Positions 7,861 through 15,479 of a stretch of DNA of 17,381 nucleotides are shown here, one piece after another. A program made the translations under genes and the position numbers. Origin of the DNA: CAYOLL01 sp964404765 [NCBI: uncultured Gemmatimonadota bacterium] (GTDB taxonomy: Bacteria > 4572-55); NCBI GenBank assembly GCA_964404765.1, contig CAYOLL010000129.1, forward strand, positions 1 to 17,381, in the 5' to 3' direction. The notes beneath the pieces were generated by a model, which did not search any database, was not told the origin of the DNA, and was given only the letters and a program-made list of their open reading frames with translations. Position 1 is the first letter of the stretch. Each line of letters opens with the position of its first letter.

Positions 7861-7926
7861 CAATCTTGATGGTTAAACTTAAGGCAAATTTTGTATAGTG
7901 TCAATAGAAATAAGCAGAGTTGCGCA

Positions 7927-8163
7927 CTATTGAAACGCCATTTTATATAGCAAGCGCCGTGGCAGAACGGCCTTGTAATCGTTGGGCGGTTCAATGATGT
8001 TTTCGCGTGGGGTGGCGATTTCGTAGGTGTTTCTCCAATCCCCGTTAATCGGAATCCGCACAATCCAATAGATGTCGCTGCCATGGCGGTCGTCCATGAC
8101 TAAACAGGGCTTTTTGCAGTCCGCTAACCATTTAAATTGATCTCCAAGTTCATTCTTACGCAT
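7927..8163 (-). CDS. Small hypothetical protein, 78 residues
   Basis: I do not recognise this protein. It is short, soluble and mixed-charge, with a DDRHGSDIYWIVRIP segment near the middle that suggests two beta strands, and a basic tail. There is no signal peptide or membrane helix, and two cysteines form CKKPC (16-20). Although the frame is open another 20 codons, the ATG at 8161-8163 is preceded by a perfect AAGGAGG eight bases upstream, and a good terminator follows the stop. A real ribosome site and its own terminator argue strongly that it is an expressed single-gene unit. Neighbours give no hint of function, since asd lies beyond the terminator and the TPR gene is divergent. Confidence 0.75.
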   Translation of the reverse strand: MRKNELGDQFKWLADCKKPCLVMDDRHGSDIYWIVRIPINGDWRNTYEIATPRENIIEPPNDYKAVLPRRLLYKMAFQ

Positions 8164-8270
8164 GGCATTGTCCTCCTTAATTTTGCAAAAACGATAATAC
8201 GTGTACCACAAGACGCCTTGCATTGAAGCAAAATTCCAGCCAACTTTTTTTTGTCCGATAAACTTTTAAA

Positions 8271-8299
8271 TTGCCAAATCGTCCTTAAAGTAATATACT
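8271..8299 (+). promoter_or_regulatory. Sigma70-like promoter of the TPR gene
   Basis: TTGCCA (8271-8276) and TATACT (8294-8299) are separated by exactly 17 bases, and each matches the sigma70 consensus at five of six positions. Transcription would start near 8306 and leave a leader of about 155 bases before the ATG at 8462. The rest of the 298-base divergent gap (8164-8461) is A+T-rich, with no other feature I can support. Confidence 0.5.
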
Positions 8300-8461
8300 A
8301 AGCTGACATGATTAACTTACATTACGCACTATTGTTACAAATTTTATTCTTCTTTTGTTAAGATTTCCGGGATTCACGCCAGTTTTGCTTTTTATACAAA
8401 AAATGGAAGCGGGTATTCCTTTTTACTCTTTGCGTGGCCTCCTTTTCTGAAACCGACATAA

Positions 8462-10252
8462 ATGCAAAAAACACTACTAAAGCTTATTTTGCTATCATTT
8501 TTCGCATCCATTGCCTCAGCTGCGCCGGATGTGCGGCATGTCTATTTGAGCACTTCCGAGCCGGATCTGGCCAAAAAGCATTTTAAAACAGCTTTGATTT
8601 ATCGTAAGCTGCTGGAAAACGATGTTGCGGCCAAGAGTCATCTGCAGAGCGCGTTAGCGCTGAACCCGAGGGATTGGGAAAGCCATTTTGAATTAGCGGC
8701 TATTTATCATCTCAGCGAGCATGACTATGCGCAGGCTCGCGATCATTATCTGCTGGCGCTGCAGATCAACCCCAATTTTGCCGCGGCGCATCATAATCTG
8801 GCCATATTATTGGACGATATGTTTGGGGATACAAACAGCGCCTGGCTGCATTATCAAGAGGCGATGCGGCTGGATCCCGGCAGCGCCGCGGCTTTTTGCA
8901 ATGCCGCTACTTTTCTGCAGTTTCGACAGCAAAACGACCGGATGGCCCGGCAATATTATGAGCGGGCCTTAACCCTGGATCCAAAATTAGCCGTAGCGCA
9001 TCATAACTATGCAATTTTGCTCAGCAACAGACTCAATGAGCCTGCCGCCGCCAAAATGCACTATTTACAAGCGCTGGCCCGTATGCCGGATAGCTGGCAG
9101 GCGCACTACAATATGGCCCAATTATTGGAAGATCGTTTTGCTGAATACGGCGAGGCGAAAGCGCACTTGTTGAAGGCAATCGCGCTTAAGTCGGATGAGG
9201 CTGGTCTTCATTATGCCTTAGCGGCACTGCTCGAAGCGCACTTAAATGATGTTCCGGGCGCAAAATCGCACTATGAACATGCCTTAGCTTTAAAGCCGGA
9301 CAACGCAGAAATTCGTCATCAGTACGCCCAGTTTCTAAAGAATCGAATGGGGGATTATCAAAGTGCCAAAGTCCAGTATCAACAAACGGTTACAGCCAGA
9401 CCCGGCGATACCGTGGCGCAATTTAATCTGGCCAGCATGATGGCGACTCAATTAGATGATCCACAAGGCGCACGGCAACATTATGAGCAGTTGCTGGCCG
9501 CTGATCCGGTCAATACCGCGGCGCGTTATAATACCGCGCTTCTGCTGGCCAAAAGCGGCAACTGGCCTGAAGCGATCCGTCATTATCAAATCATTTTGGG
9601 TCAGTCGCCCGGTCATAGTCAGGCAAGGTTTGGTTTGGCGCAGGCGTATGCAGACGGTCAAGGCGACTATGTTCAGGCAGCGCAGCAAATTATGTCGCTT
9701 TTGCAAACACAGCCTAATTGGGTGGATGCGGTTGTTTTTTTGGCAGATCTGTATTATTATCATCTAAACGACTCAAAAAATGCGCTTAAATTTTATGAAC
9801 AGGCTGTTACACTCGATCCCCGCCAGGCGCGCGCCCATTTAAATATTGCCCTGGCGCTGATAAACAGCAAAAAAGATTATAAAAAAGCGCGCCTGCATCT
9901 GGAGCAGGCGCTAAACATTGAACCCAATCAAGCAACGGCAAATCATACCCTGGCGCTATTGCTCGAAAATGTTTTTAAAGATTACACCGCCGCCGAGCAT
10001 TATTATCAAACGGCGTTAAATCTAAACCCGGCCAATGAGAAGTTGCTGTGTGATTTTGCCGGATTTCTGGCCAGGCGGCAAAAGGCTCCTGCCCGTGCCC
10101 GAGCGCTTTACGATCAGGCGTTGCAAGTCAATCCAAACAATTCCAAAACGCATTACGAATTGGCCAAATTGCTGGCGAACTCCGATAGCGATAAGCAACA
10201 AGCCGAAGCGCATTTTCGCCTGGCGGAATCGCTGCGCCTGCAGCAAAATTGA
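8462..10252 (+). CDS. Exported tetratricopeptide-repeat protein
   Basis: Protein of 596 residues with a signal peptide (MQKTLLKLILLSFFASIASA, cleavage expected at ASA-AP) and then almost nothing but TPRs. A degenerate first unit spans 34-71 and 15 units fill 72-596. Nearly all units are 35 residues, one longer than the classical 34; the extra residue sits in the loop between helices A and B (often a GDY or NDV tract). The unit starting TAARY is 34. Conserved A8, Y24, A27 and P32-type positions are visible. It should form a long superhelical scaffold in the periplasm or at the outer membrane. There is no enzyme domain and no second membrane anchor. Binding partners are unknown. No clear Shine-Dalgarno site precedes the ATG. 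It is the only plus-strand gene and is convergent with the DUF2892 gene, 13 bases away. Confidence 0.9.
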   Translation: MQKTLLKLILLSFFASIASAAPDVRHVYLSTSEPDLAKKHFKTALIYRKLLENDVAAKSHLQSALALNPRDWESHFELAAIYHLSEHDYAQARDHYLLALQINPNFAAAHHNLAILLDDMFGDTNSAWLHYQEAMRLDPGSAAAFCNAATFLQFRQQNDRMARQYYERALTLDPKLAVAHHNYAILLSNRLNEPAAAKMHYLQALARMPDSWQAHYNMAQLLEDRFAEYGEAKAHLLKAIALKSDEAGLHYALAALLEAHLNDVPGAKSHYEHALALKPDNAEIRHQYAQFLKNRMGDYQSAKVQYQQTVTARPGDTVAQFNLASMMATQLDDPQGARQHYEQLLAADPVNTAARYNTALLLAKSGNWPEAIRHYQIILGQSPGHSQARFGLAQAYADGQGDYVQAAQQIMSLLQTQPNWVDAVVFLADLYYYHLNDSKNALKFYEQAVTLDPRQARAHLNIALALINSKKDYKKARLHLEQALNIEPNQATANHTLALLLENVFKDYTAAEHYYQTALNLNPANEKLLCDFAGFLARRQKAPARARALYDQALQVNPNNSKTHYELAKLLANSDSDKQQAEAHFRLAESLRLQQN

Positions 10253-10254
10253 AC

Positions 10255-10269
10255 CTGATTTAAAATCAG
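10255..10269. terminator. Weak hairpin between convergent genes
   Basis: CTGATTTAAAATCAG can fold into a short A+T-rich stem just after the TPR gene stop and over the stop codon of the DUF2892 gene. The T-run that follows on the plus strand (GTTTTTG) is displaced by about nine bases. It may help end transcription from both sides, but the structure is weak. Confidence 0.3.
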
Positions 10270-10460
10270 ATTGCCTTGTTTTTGAAAACAAACTTTTTGA
10301 GAATATCCTCCATCAAGCACCAGTGGGTAAAAGCTGATTGCAGCAAATTTAGCCCGACAAAGGCTGTGAAAAGATACCAATATGGGCTGACCCAATAGCC
10401 CAGGGCCAAACTCAGCAGGATAAATGTGCCGGCAATGGCGCGAATTGTATGTTCGAGCAT
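10266..10460 (-). CDS. DUF2892 (YgaP-like) small membrane protein
   Basis: A 64-residue protein with two membrane helices (about 8-24 and 27-44) and the family pattern: an Arg-x-x-Ala-Gly start to the first helix, GLNLLQSAFTHWC at its heart, and an amphipathic Lys-rich end. DUF2892 domains occur alone or fused to rhodanese (as in YgaP) and are commonly found beside sulfur-transfer, ArsR and metal-stress genes. Here CL replaces the usual CP after the second helix. The ATG at 10458-10460 has AAGGAG six bases upstream. It is the last gene of the minus-strand run that starts at the ArsR gene, but two tandem repeat elements (205 bases) separate it from the PII-like gene, so co-transcription is uncertain. 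Confidence 0.85.
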   Translation of the reverse strand: MLEHTIRAIAGTFILLSLALGYWVSPYWYLFTAFVGLNLLQSAFTHWCLMEDILKKFVFKNKAI

Positions 10461-10477
10461 CGTAAACTCCTTTTCAA

Positions 10478-10580
10478 ATGGATGTAGAAAACCTTGCGAA
10501 GGTTATATTTGGCGCGGAGTCAACTGTCTCAAGGTTTCTCGGACTTGGCAGTGTGAACCTTCGCAAGGTTATCTTGCTAA
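10478..10580 (+). repeat. 81-bp terminal-inverted-repeat element, copy 2, with flanks
   Basis: Terminal repeats AACCTTGCGAAGGTT (10490-10504) and its exact reverse complement (10556-10570) enclose 51 bases. Each terminus is also a 6-3-6 palindrome. The unit with flanks is directly repeated next door. AAATGGAT occurs at 10476-10483, 10579-10586 and 10681-10688, framing both units. Confidence 0.85.
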
Positions 10581-10683
10581 ATGGATGTAGAAAACCTTGC
10601 GAAGGTTAAACTTGCTGCGGAGTCAATATTTTCAAGGTTCTCTGAACTCTTGGGCGTGAACCTTCGCAAGGTTGTTTTGTAAA
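10581..10683 (+). repeat. 81-bp terminal-inverted-repeat element, copy 3, with flanks
   Basis: Terminal repeats lie at 10593-10607 and 10659-10673, again exactly 51 bases apart. The interior (GCGGAGTCAATATTTTCAAG at 10616-10635) is closer to the distant copy at 1284-1364 than to its tandem neighbour. This suggests the tandem pair did not arise by a recent simple duplication of one copy. Confidence 0.85.
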
Positions 10684-10704
10684 TGGATTGTTGAACGGGG
10701 TTGA

Positions 10705-10998
10705 TCAGATAAATTTTTCGACGGCCACTTGCAGCGCATGAAGCGGATGTGGCCCGGTTGCGAATGGCGCCAATGCCTGCATAACTTCATCGGCTTTGGC
10801 GTCATCTACCATCGTAAAGGCTAATTGGGAATAAACGGCAGGATGTTGTCGGGCAAACCAGTTTTGACTCTCGTCCGCCGCTTTGTTCAAATAGCCCTGA
10901 ATCTCCAGCTCGCTAAAAATCGGAACTTGATGCTCACTCAGTGTTTTCCGCAGGCGTTCGGCGTCAGCTTTAATGCCCATTAAGATGATTAATTTCAT
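10705..10998 (-). CDS. Small PII-like/ferredoxin-fold protein linked to RND efflux
   Basis: A 97-residue cytoplasmic protein. MKLIILMGI forms strand 1, followed by a helix, then VPIFSELEIQGY as strand 2, a flexible stretch of about 20 residues rich in polar and aromatic residues where PII proteins have their T-loop, YSQLAFTMVDDAKADEVMQAL as strand plus helix, and a final HALQVAVEKF strand. That order fits the PII-like fold. Small proteins of this general kind (such as DUF3240) accompany CusA/CzcA-type pumps in many genomes, so a sensor or modulator of the pump is likely, though this is inference from context. The frame is open upstream, but the ATG at 10996-10998 has AAAGGAG five bases before it. 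The gene follows the RND gene by 183 bases with a repeat in between. Confidence 0.65.
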   Translation of the reverse strand: MKLIILMGIKADAERLRKTLSEHQVPIFSELEIQGYLNKAADESQNWFARQHPAVYSQLAFTMVDDAKADEVMQALAPFATGPHPLHALQVAVEKFI

Positions 10999-11039
10999 AG
11001 CAGCTCCTTTGTTGGGAACCTGGATGGTTCGTATGTTTT

Positions 11040-11065
11040 GCCACCAAGACACTAAGACACGAAAC
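11040..11065. repeat. CACNAAG octamer repeat, single arm
   Basis: GCCACCAAGACACTAAGACA and six further bases show an eight-base period (CACCAAGA, CACTAAGA, CACGAAAC). It matches the repeat family at 1211-1399 and 7665-7791, but no inverted partner is seen here. It lies between the RND gene and the PII-like gene. Confidence 0.6.
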
Positions 11066-11181
11066 TGGAACAAGACAGGCGATTGAAGTACCTTGACGAT
11101 ATTTTCTTGATCTCAAGCAACCGATCTGTATCAAATCTAACTTTGTAGCATAAATTATTGAGAGGATCAAACGGCTTAAAC

Positions 11182-14100
11182 TTAAACGGTTTTTGGGGCG
11201 GAATCCGGCGGGACCGGATAATTTTTCCGCTCGGTCATGTAAAAGATTAAGGGCACGATCAACAACGTCAGCCCGGTGGAAGCAATTGAGCCGCCCATCA
11301 GCGACAAGGCCAGGCCCTGAAAGATCGGATCAAACAGGATGACAAACGCGCCGATAACCACCGTCCCCGCCGTCAGCAGAATCGGCGTGGTGCGCACGGC
11401 GCCAGCCTCAATAACCGCCTGCTTGAGCGGGATATTTTCTTCCAGCCGCAGATTAATAAAGTCAATCAGCAGAACGGAGTTGCGAACCATAATGCCGGCT
11501 AAGGCAATCATGCCAATCATTGAGGTCGCCGTGAAGAAGGCATCAAAAATCAGGTGACTAACCAAAATCCCCACCAACGACAGCGGAATGGCCACCATCA
11601 TCACCAACGGCGTTTTAAAGGATTGAAACCAGCCGATAATCAGCATGTAAATGACAATCAGCACCACAACAAAGGCAATCCCCAAATCGCGGAAAACTTC
11701 ATAGGTGATTTGCCATTCCCCGTCCCATTTCATGGCCAACTCTTCTTGCGTAAACGGCTGTCCGGCGTAGTAAGTCTTCAGGCTCAGCTCGCCGGCGCGG
11801 ACTTTTTCGGCAATTCGCCGGTCAATATCCATAATTGCATATACCGGGCTTTCCAACTCGCCGGCCACATCAGCGGTAATGTAGACGACGCGCTGCTGAT
11901 TTTTGCGATAAATGTTGTGATCCTGCGTCTGCGGAGTCAGGCGGGTCAAATCGCCAATCGCTACCAAATGGCCCGAGCGGGACATCACCCGCAGGCTTTT
12001 AAGCGCTGTCAGATCGGAGCGCTCGGCCTCGCCTAAGCGCAGCAGCACCGGCACGGGTTCGGCATCGTTTGGCTGATATAATGTTGTGGACGATAAACCG
12101 TGCAGACCCAGGCCCAGGGCATTGACAATCTGCTGCGGGCTGACGCCGCTCAAGGCCGCTTTTTCGCGATCAATCTCAAATTTATACTCCGGCTGTTCGG
12201 CCTCGACATACCAGTCCACATCAACGACGCCGGGGGTTTGCTGAAAAATGGCTTTGACTTTTTCGGCGGCGGCAATTTGGGCGGCGTAATCCGGGCCGTA
12301 AATCTCGGCCACCAGCGTAGAAAGCACCGGCGGGCCGGGCGGCACCTCGGCGATTTTGACATTGGCCTGATGCTTATTGCCAATGGCCTGCGCTGTGGCC
12401 CGGATGCGTTTGGCAATGGCGTGGCTTTGCTCACTGCGTTCATTTTTGGCGGTCAGGTTAAGCTGAATATCGGCCACATTGGAGCCGCGTCGCAGATCAT
12501 AATGGCGCACTAAACCGTTGAAGTTAATCGGCGCGGCCGTCCCGACATAGGTTTGATAATTGACAACTTCCGGCTGCGTGCGCAGATAGGCGGCAATTTC
12601 CTGGGTGACGGCGGCGGTTCGCTCCAGCGTTGCGCCTTCCGGCATGTCGATAATCACCTGGATTTCGTTTTTGTTGTCGAAGGGCAGCATCTTTACTGCC
12701 ACCAGTTTAAAGTAAAACAGCAGCAGTGAGCCCAGCAGCAGGACAACAATAACTCCGATAAACGTCCAGCGTTTGGCGGCGCTTTCGATCATCGGCTCGA
12801 TGGCCGCGCGATACAAGCGATAGATGCGGGTTTTTTCCAGGGCGTAGGCCTCGCCATGGCTGTGATCGGCTTCGCTTCGCAGCAAGCGATAGGCCAGCCA
12901 GGGCGTCATCGTTAAAGCCACGATCAACGAGAAAAGCATGGCCATCGCCGCCCCAATCGGCATCGGACTCATGTACGGCCCCATCAGACCGGAGACAAAT
13001 GCCATCGGCAACACCGAAGCGATGACAGTAAACGTGGCCAGAATGGTCGGATTGCCGACTTCGTCAATCGCCGTAATGGCCGCTTGCAAAAAAGGCAGGC
13101 GTTTCATCTTAAAATGGCGGTGCATGTTTTCGGCGATAATGATGGAATCATCCACGACAATACCGGTCACAAATACCAGCGCAAACAAGGTGATGCGGTT
13201 GAGCGTGTAGCCATACATGTAGTAAACAAACAGCGTCAGGGCAAAGGTAACCGGCACCGAGGCAAAAACGACCAGCCCGCCGCGCCAGCCCATGGCCAAC
13301 GTCACAAAGATGGTGACCGAAACAATGGCCCAAAACAAATGCCGCAGCAGTTCATGGACTTTTTCCGAGGCCGATTCGCCATAATTGCGAACGATGGTGG
13401 CCTGAATCTCCGCCGGAATCAAGCGGCCTTTTAACGTTTCAACTTTTTCTTCGATGTGAGCGGCGATGCGCGTGGCATCGGCGCCTTTGCGCTTGGAAAC
13501 AGCAATGGTCACCGCCGGATATTCGCCGGCCGGTTGATTGGCGGCCGCGCCAAATCCAAAAGCCACATAGCGTTGCGCTTCTTCCGGTCCATCCACAATG
13601 GTGGCGAATTGCTTCAGATAAACCGGGCTGTTTTGATAAACGCCGACGACCAGATTTTCGACATCAGCCGCCGATTGCAGAAAATTACCAACCTCAACCG
13701 AATATTCCACATCGCCGGTGTTGAAAAGACCGGCATGACCTTGCTGATTCAAACCCGGAATTTGCTGGGCCAGCATCAGCGGATCAATCATGTACCCGGC
13801 CATTTTTTGTGGATTGAGGATGACCCGGATTTGGCGGTCGCGGCCGCCGATCAACCGGGTTTCGGCCACGTCCGTGATCTGCTTTATTTCGGTGGACAAC
13901 TCGGCGGCGACCCGGCGCAGCGCAAAGTCATCATACTTATCGCTCCACAGCGTCAGGGCCAGCATGGGCACATCGTCAATGGCCTTGCTTTTGATCAAGG
14001 GCAGCGATACACCGGCCGGCATTTTATCCATATTTTTGGAGATTTCATTATACAGCTTAAATAAACTGCGATCGGTGTCTTCCCCAACTTTGTAACGGAT

Positions 14101-14391
14101 AATCAGCATGGCCATTTCCGGCATCGACGTGGAATAAACATACTCTACACCGGGGATGTTGGCGGCGATCTTCTCCAAAGGCTTGGCCACCCGATTTTCG
14201 ACTTCGGTCGGATTAGCGCCCGGATAGCGCACAAACACATCGGCAATCGGCACGCTGATTTGCGGCTCTTCTTCGCTGGGGGTCAAATAAGTGGCGTACG
14301 CGCCAATCGCCAAAAAAACCAGCATCAACAATGGCGTCAGCTTGGAGTCAATAAAAGCCTGGGCGATGCGCCCGGATAATCCGATTTTCAT
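11182..14391 (-). CDS. RND-family inner-membrane efflux pump
   Basis: Proton-driven pump of 1069 residues, full length for the AcrB/CusA superfamily. It has an N-terminal helix (about 17-36), a large periplasmic domain to about 345, helices to about 505, a cytoplasmic link, helix 7 (about 543-562), a second periplasmic domain to about 895 and a final helix group ending near 1052. The proton-relay pair D414/D415 lies in GIVVDDSIIIAEN. The position of the AcrB relay lysine in helix 10 carries R970 (AGIMVRNSVLLIDF). The cytoplasmic link contains DHSHGE (509-514). It does not show a clear CusA metal-site pattern, and the substrate is unknown. Its ATG overlaps the adaptor stop as ATGA, so the two are translationally coupled. 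The stop is TAA at 11182. Confidence 0.93.
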   Translation of the reverse strand: MKIGLSGRIAQAFIDSKLTPLLMLVFLAIGAYATYLTPSEEEPQISVPIADVFVRYPGANPTEVENRVAKPLEKIAANIPGVEYVYSTSMPEMAMLIIRYKVGEDTDRSLFKLYNEISKNMDKMPAGVSLPLIKSKAIDDVPMLALTLWSDKYDDFALRRVAAELSTEIKQITDVAETRLIGGRDRQIRVILNPQKMAGYMIDPLMLAQQIPGLNQQGHAGLFNTGDVEYSVEVGNFLQSAADVENLVVGVYQNSPVYLKQFATIVDGPEEAQRYVAFGFGAAANQPAGEYPAVTIAVSKRKGADATRIAAHIEEKVETLKGRLIPAEIQATIVRNYGESASEKVHELLRHLFWAIVSVTIFVTLAMGWRGGLVVFASVPVTFALTLFVYYMYGYTLNRITLFALVFVTGIVVDDSIIIAENMHRHFKMKRLPFLQAAITAIDEVGNPTILATFTVIASVLPMAFVSGLMGPYMSPMPIGAAMAMLFSLIVALTMTPWLAYRLLRSEADHSHGEAYALEKTRIYRLYRAAIEPMIESAAKRWTFIGVIVVLLLGSLLLFYFKLVAVKMLPFDNKNEIQVIIDMPEGATLERTAAVTQEIAAYLRTQPEVVNYQTYVGTAAPINFNGLVRHYDLRRGSNVADIQLNLTAKNERSEQSHAIAKRIRATAQAIGNKHQANVKIAEVPPGPPVLSTLVAEIYGPDYAAQIAAAEKVKAIFQQTPGVVDVDWYVEAEQPEYKFEIDREKAALSGVSPQQIVNALGLGLHGLSSTTLYQPNDAEPVPVLLRLGEAERSDLTALKSLRVMSRSGHLVAIGDLTRLTPQTQDHNIYRKNQQRVVYITADVAGELESPVYAIMDIDRRIAEKVRAGELSLKTYYAGQPFTQEELAMKWDGEWQITYEVFRDLGIAFVVVLIVIYMLIIGWFQSFKTPLVMMVAIPLSLVGILVSHLIFDAFFTATSMIGMIALAGIMVRNSVLLIDFINLRLEENIPLKQAVIEAGAVRTTPILLTAGTVVIGAFVILFDPIFQGLALSLMGGSIASTGLTLLIVPLIFYMTERKNYPVPPDSAPKTV

Positions 14392-15464
14392 TGCTGCACC
14401 TCAACTTTTTGCCCATCCCGCAAACTACCGGCTTCGGCGCGGATGATTTGCTCGCCTGCGATTAAGCCGGACAAAACTTCTACCAAATCGCCTTCTTCAT
14501 GCCCAACGCGAATCCAGCGTAAGGCCGCCTGCTGTTGACCGTTTACTGTAAAAACACCGGTCAACTGACCGCGCACAATCAGCCATGTTTTGGGAATCGT
14601 GACGGTCTGCCGCGCACCCTTTTTGAGGGTAACAGTGGCGGACAAACCGGATTTAAGCCCGGTCGTAGTCGTAGGCGCTAACCGAATCTTCACATCAAAC
14701 TGGCGGCTGGCCGGATTGCCGCCGGCATTGACCTGAGCGACGCTGCCGGCCAACACGGCGTCCGGCAAACCCGCCAAAAGCACCTTGACCGAATCGCCCA
14801 CGGTCACCAGCGCCACCTCGCTTTCCGGCGCCTGGCAGACAACCTGCCAGCGGCTTTGATCTTCGATGATTAAAAGCGGCATTCCGGGCGTGGCCATATC
14901 GCCTTGCTGGGCCATTTTTTGCACGATGTAGCCGTCAAAAGGCGCTTTAATTTCGCTATAATCCAGGATGTCGCGAATTTCCGTCTCCATTTCCCGCACG
15001 GCGTTGACGCGGGCCTGAGCCATATTGTAGGCCATTTCCACATCGTCAAATTCCTTTTGGGTCGCGCTTTTCTTGGCCAGCAGTTCTTTCATCCGGTTAT
15101 AGTTTATTTCCACATTTTTGAAGGCCGCTTGCGCTTCCAGCAGATTGGCCTGCACCTGGGCTCGCTTGGCGGCTAAATCTTCGCTGCGCACTTTGACCAG
15201 CGTTTGCCCGGCCCGAACCCGGTCGCCGGCTTCGACCGCCAATGTTACAATCTGACCCATCACCTTGGTGCTTAAACGGGCAGATTTTTCGCCTTGCAAC
15301 GTTCCGCTATAAACATAGTGCGCCGCCTGATCCGCCGTCGAAACGGTCAGGGCCTGCACACGCACAGCCGGCCCGCTTTCTGCCGGCTTGAACGCCGGTT
15401 TTGAACAAGATACCACTGCGCCCAGCGCGATCAACAGCCCGAATATCTTCATAAAAACACGCAT
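14388..15464 (-). CDS. RND periplasmic adaptor (membrane fusion) lipoprotein
   Basis: A 358-residue adaptor that bridges the inner-membrane pump and the outer-membrane channel. The signal ends in a lipobox-like AVVSC with the lipid-bearing cysteine at C20, so it should be membrane-anchored as in AcrA. Two lipoyl half-motifs (about 68-92 and 171-200, the latter EIKAPFDGYIVQ) flank a long coiled-coil hairpin (about 97-165). Beta-barrel and membrane-proximal domains follow. The ATG at 15462-15464 has AAGGAG seven bases upstream; a second Met at residue 5 is less well placed. It lies 15 bases after the TolC-like gene and overlaps the pump gene by four bases, a tight tripartite operon. Confidence 0.93.
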   Translation of the reverse strand: MRVFMKIFGLLIALGAVVSCSKPAFKPAESGPAVRVQALTVSTADQAAHYVYSGTLQGEKSARLSTKVMGQIVTLAVEAGDRVRAGQTLVKVRSEDLAAKRAQVQANLLEAQAAFKNVEINYNRMKELLAKKSATQKEFDDVEMAYNMAQARVNAVREMETEIRDILDYSEIKAPFDGYIVQKMAQQGDMATPGMPLLIIEDQSRWQVVCQAPESEVALVTVGDSVKVLLAGLPDAVLAGSVAQVNAGGNPASRQFDVKIRLAPTTTTGLKSGLSATVTLKKGARQTVTIPKTWLIVRGQLTGVFTVNGQQQAALRWIRVGHEEGDLVEVLSGLIAGEQIIRAEAGSLRDGQKVEVQQ

Positions 15465-15479
15465 TTTTGATCTCCTTCC

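Noticed and set aside
7628-7926. Lysine riboswitch or attenuator ahead of asd
   Set aside because: The gap is filled by the CACNAAG repeat pair and the terminator of the neighbouring gene. I could find none of the conserved lysine-riboswitch core or a leader peptide.
10266-10460. Longer minus-strand frame (80 residues, 10153-10395) overlapping the DUF2892 gene
   Set aside because: It has no ribosome site, runs into the TPR gene, and competes with a frame that shows a known family pattern and AAGGAG.
10478-10683. Repeats spaced like a small CRISPR array (four 15-bp palindromic copies)
   Set aside because: The intervals alternate (51 bases, then about 22), the 51-base interiors resemble each other rather than being unique spacers, and no cas gene is present.
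13456-14064. Long plus-strand frame (202 residues) opposite the RND gene
   Set aside because: It is antisense to a full-length, well conserved pump gene. Its protein is rich in His, Gly, Arg and Gln with no recognisable domain, and the pattern follows from codon bias of the true gene. The frames at 11554-12036 and 12100-12513 fall for the same reason.
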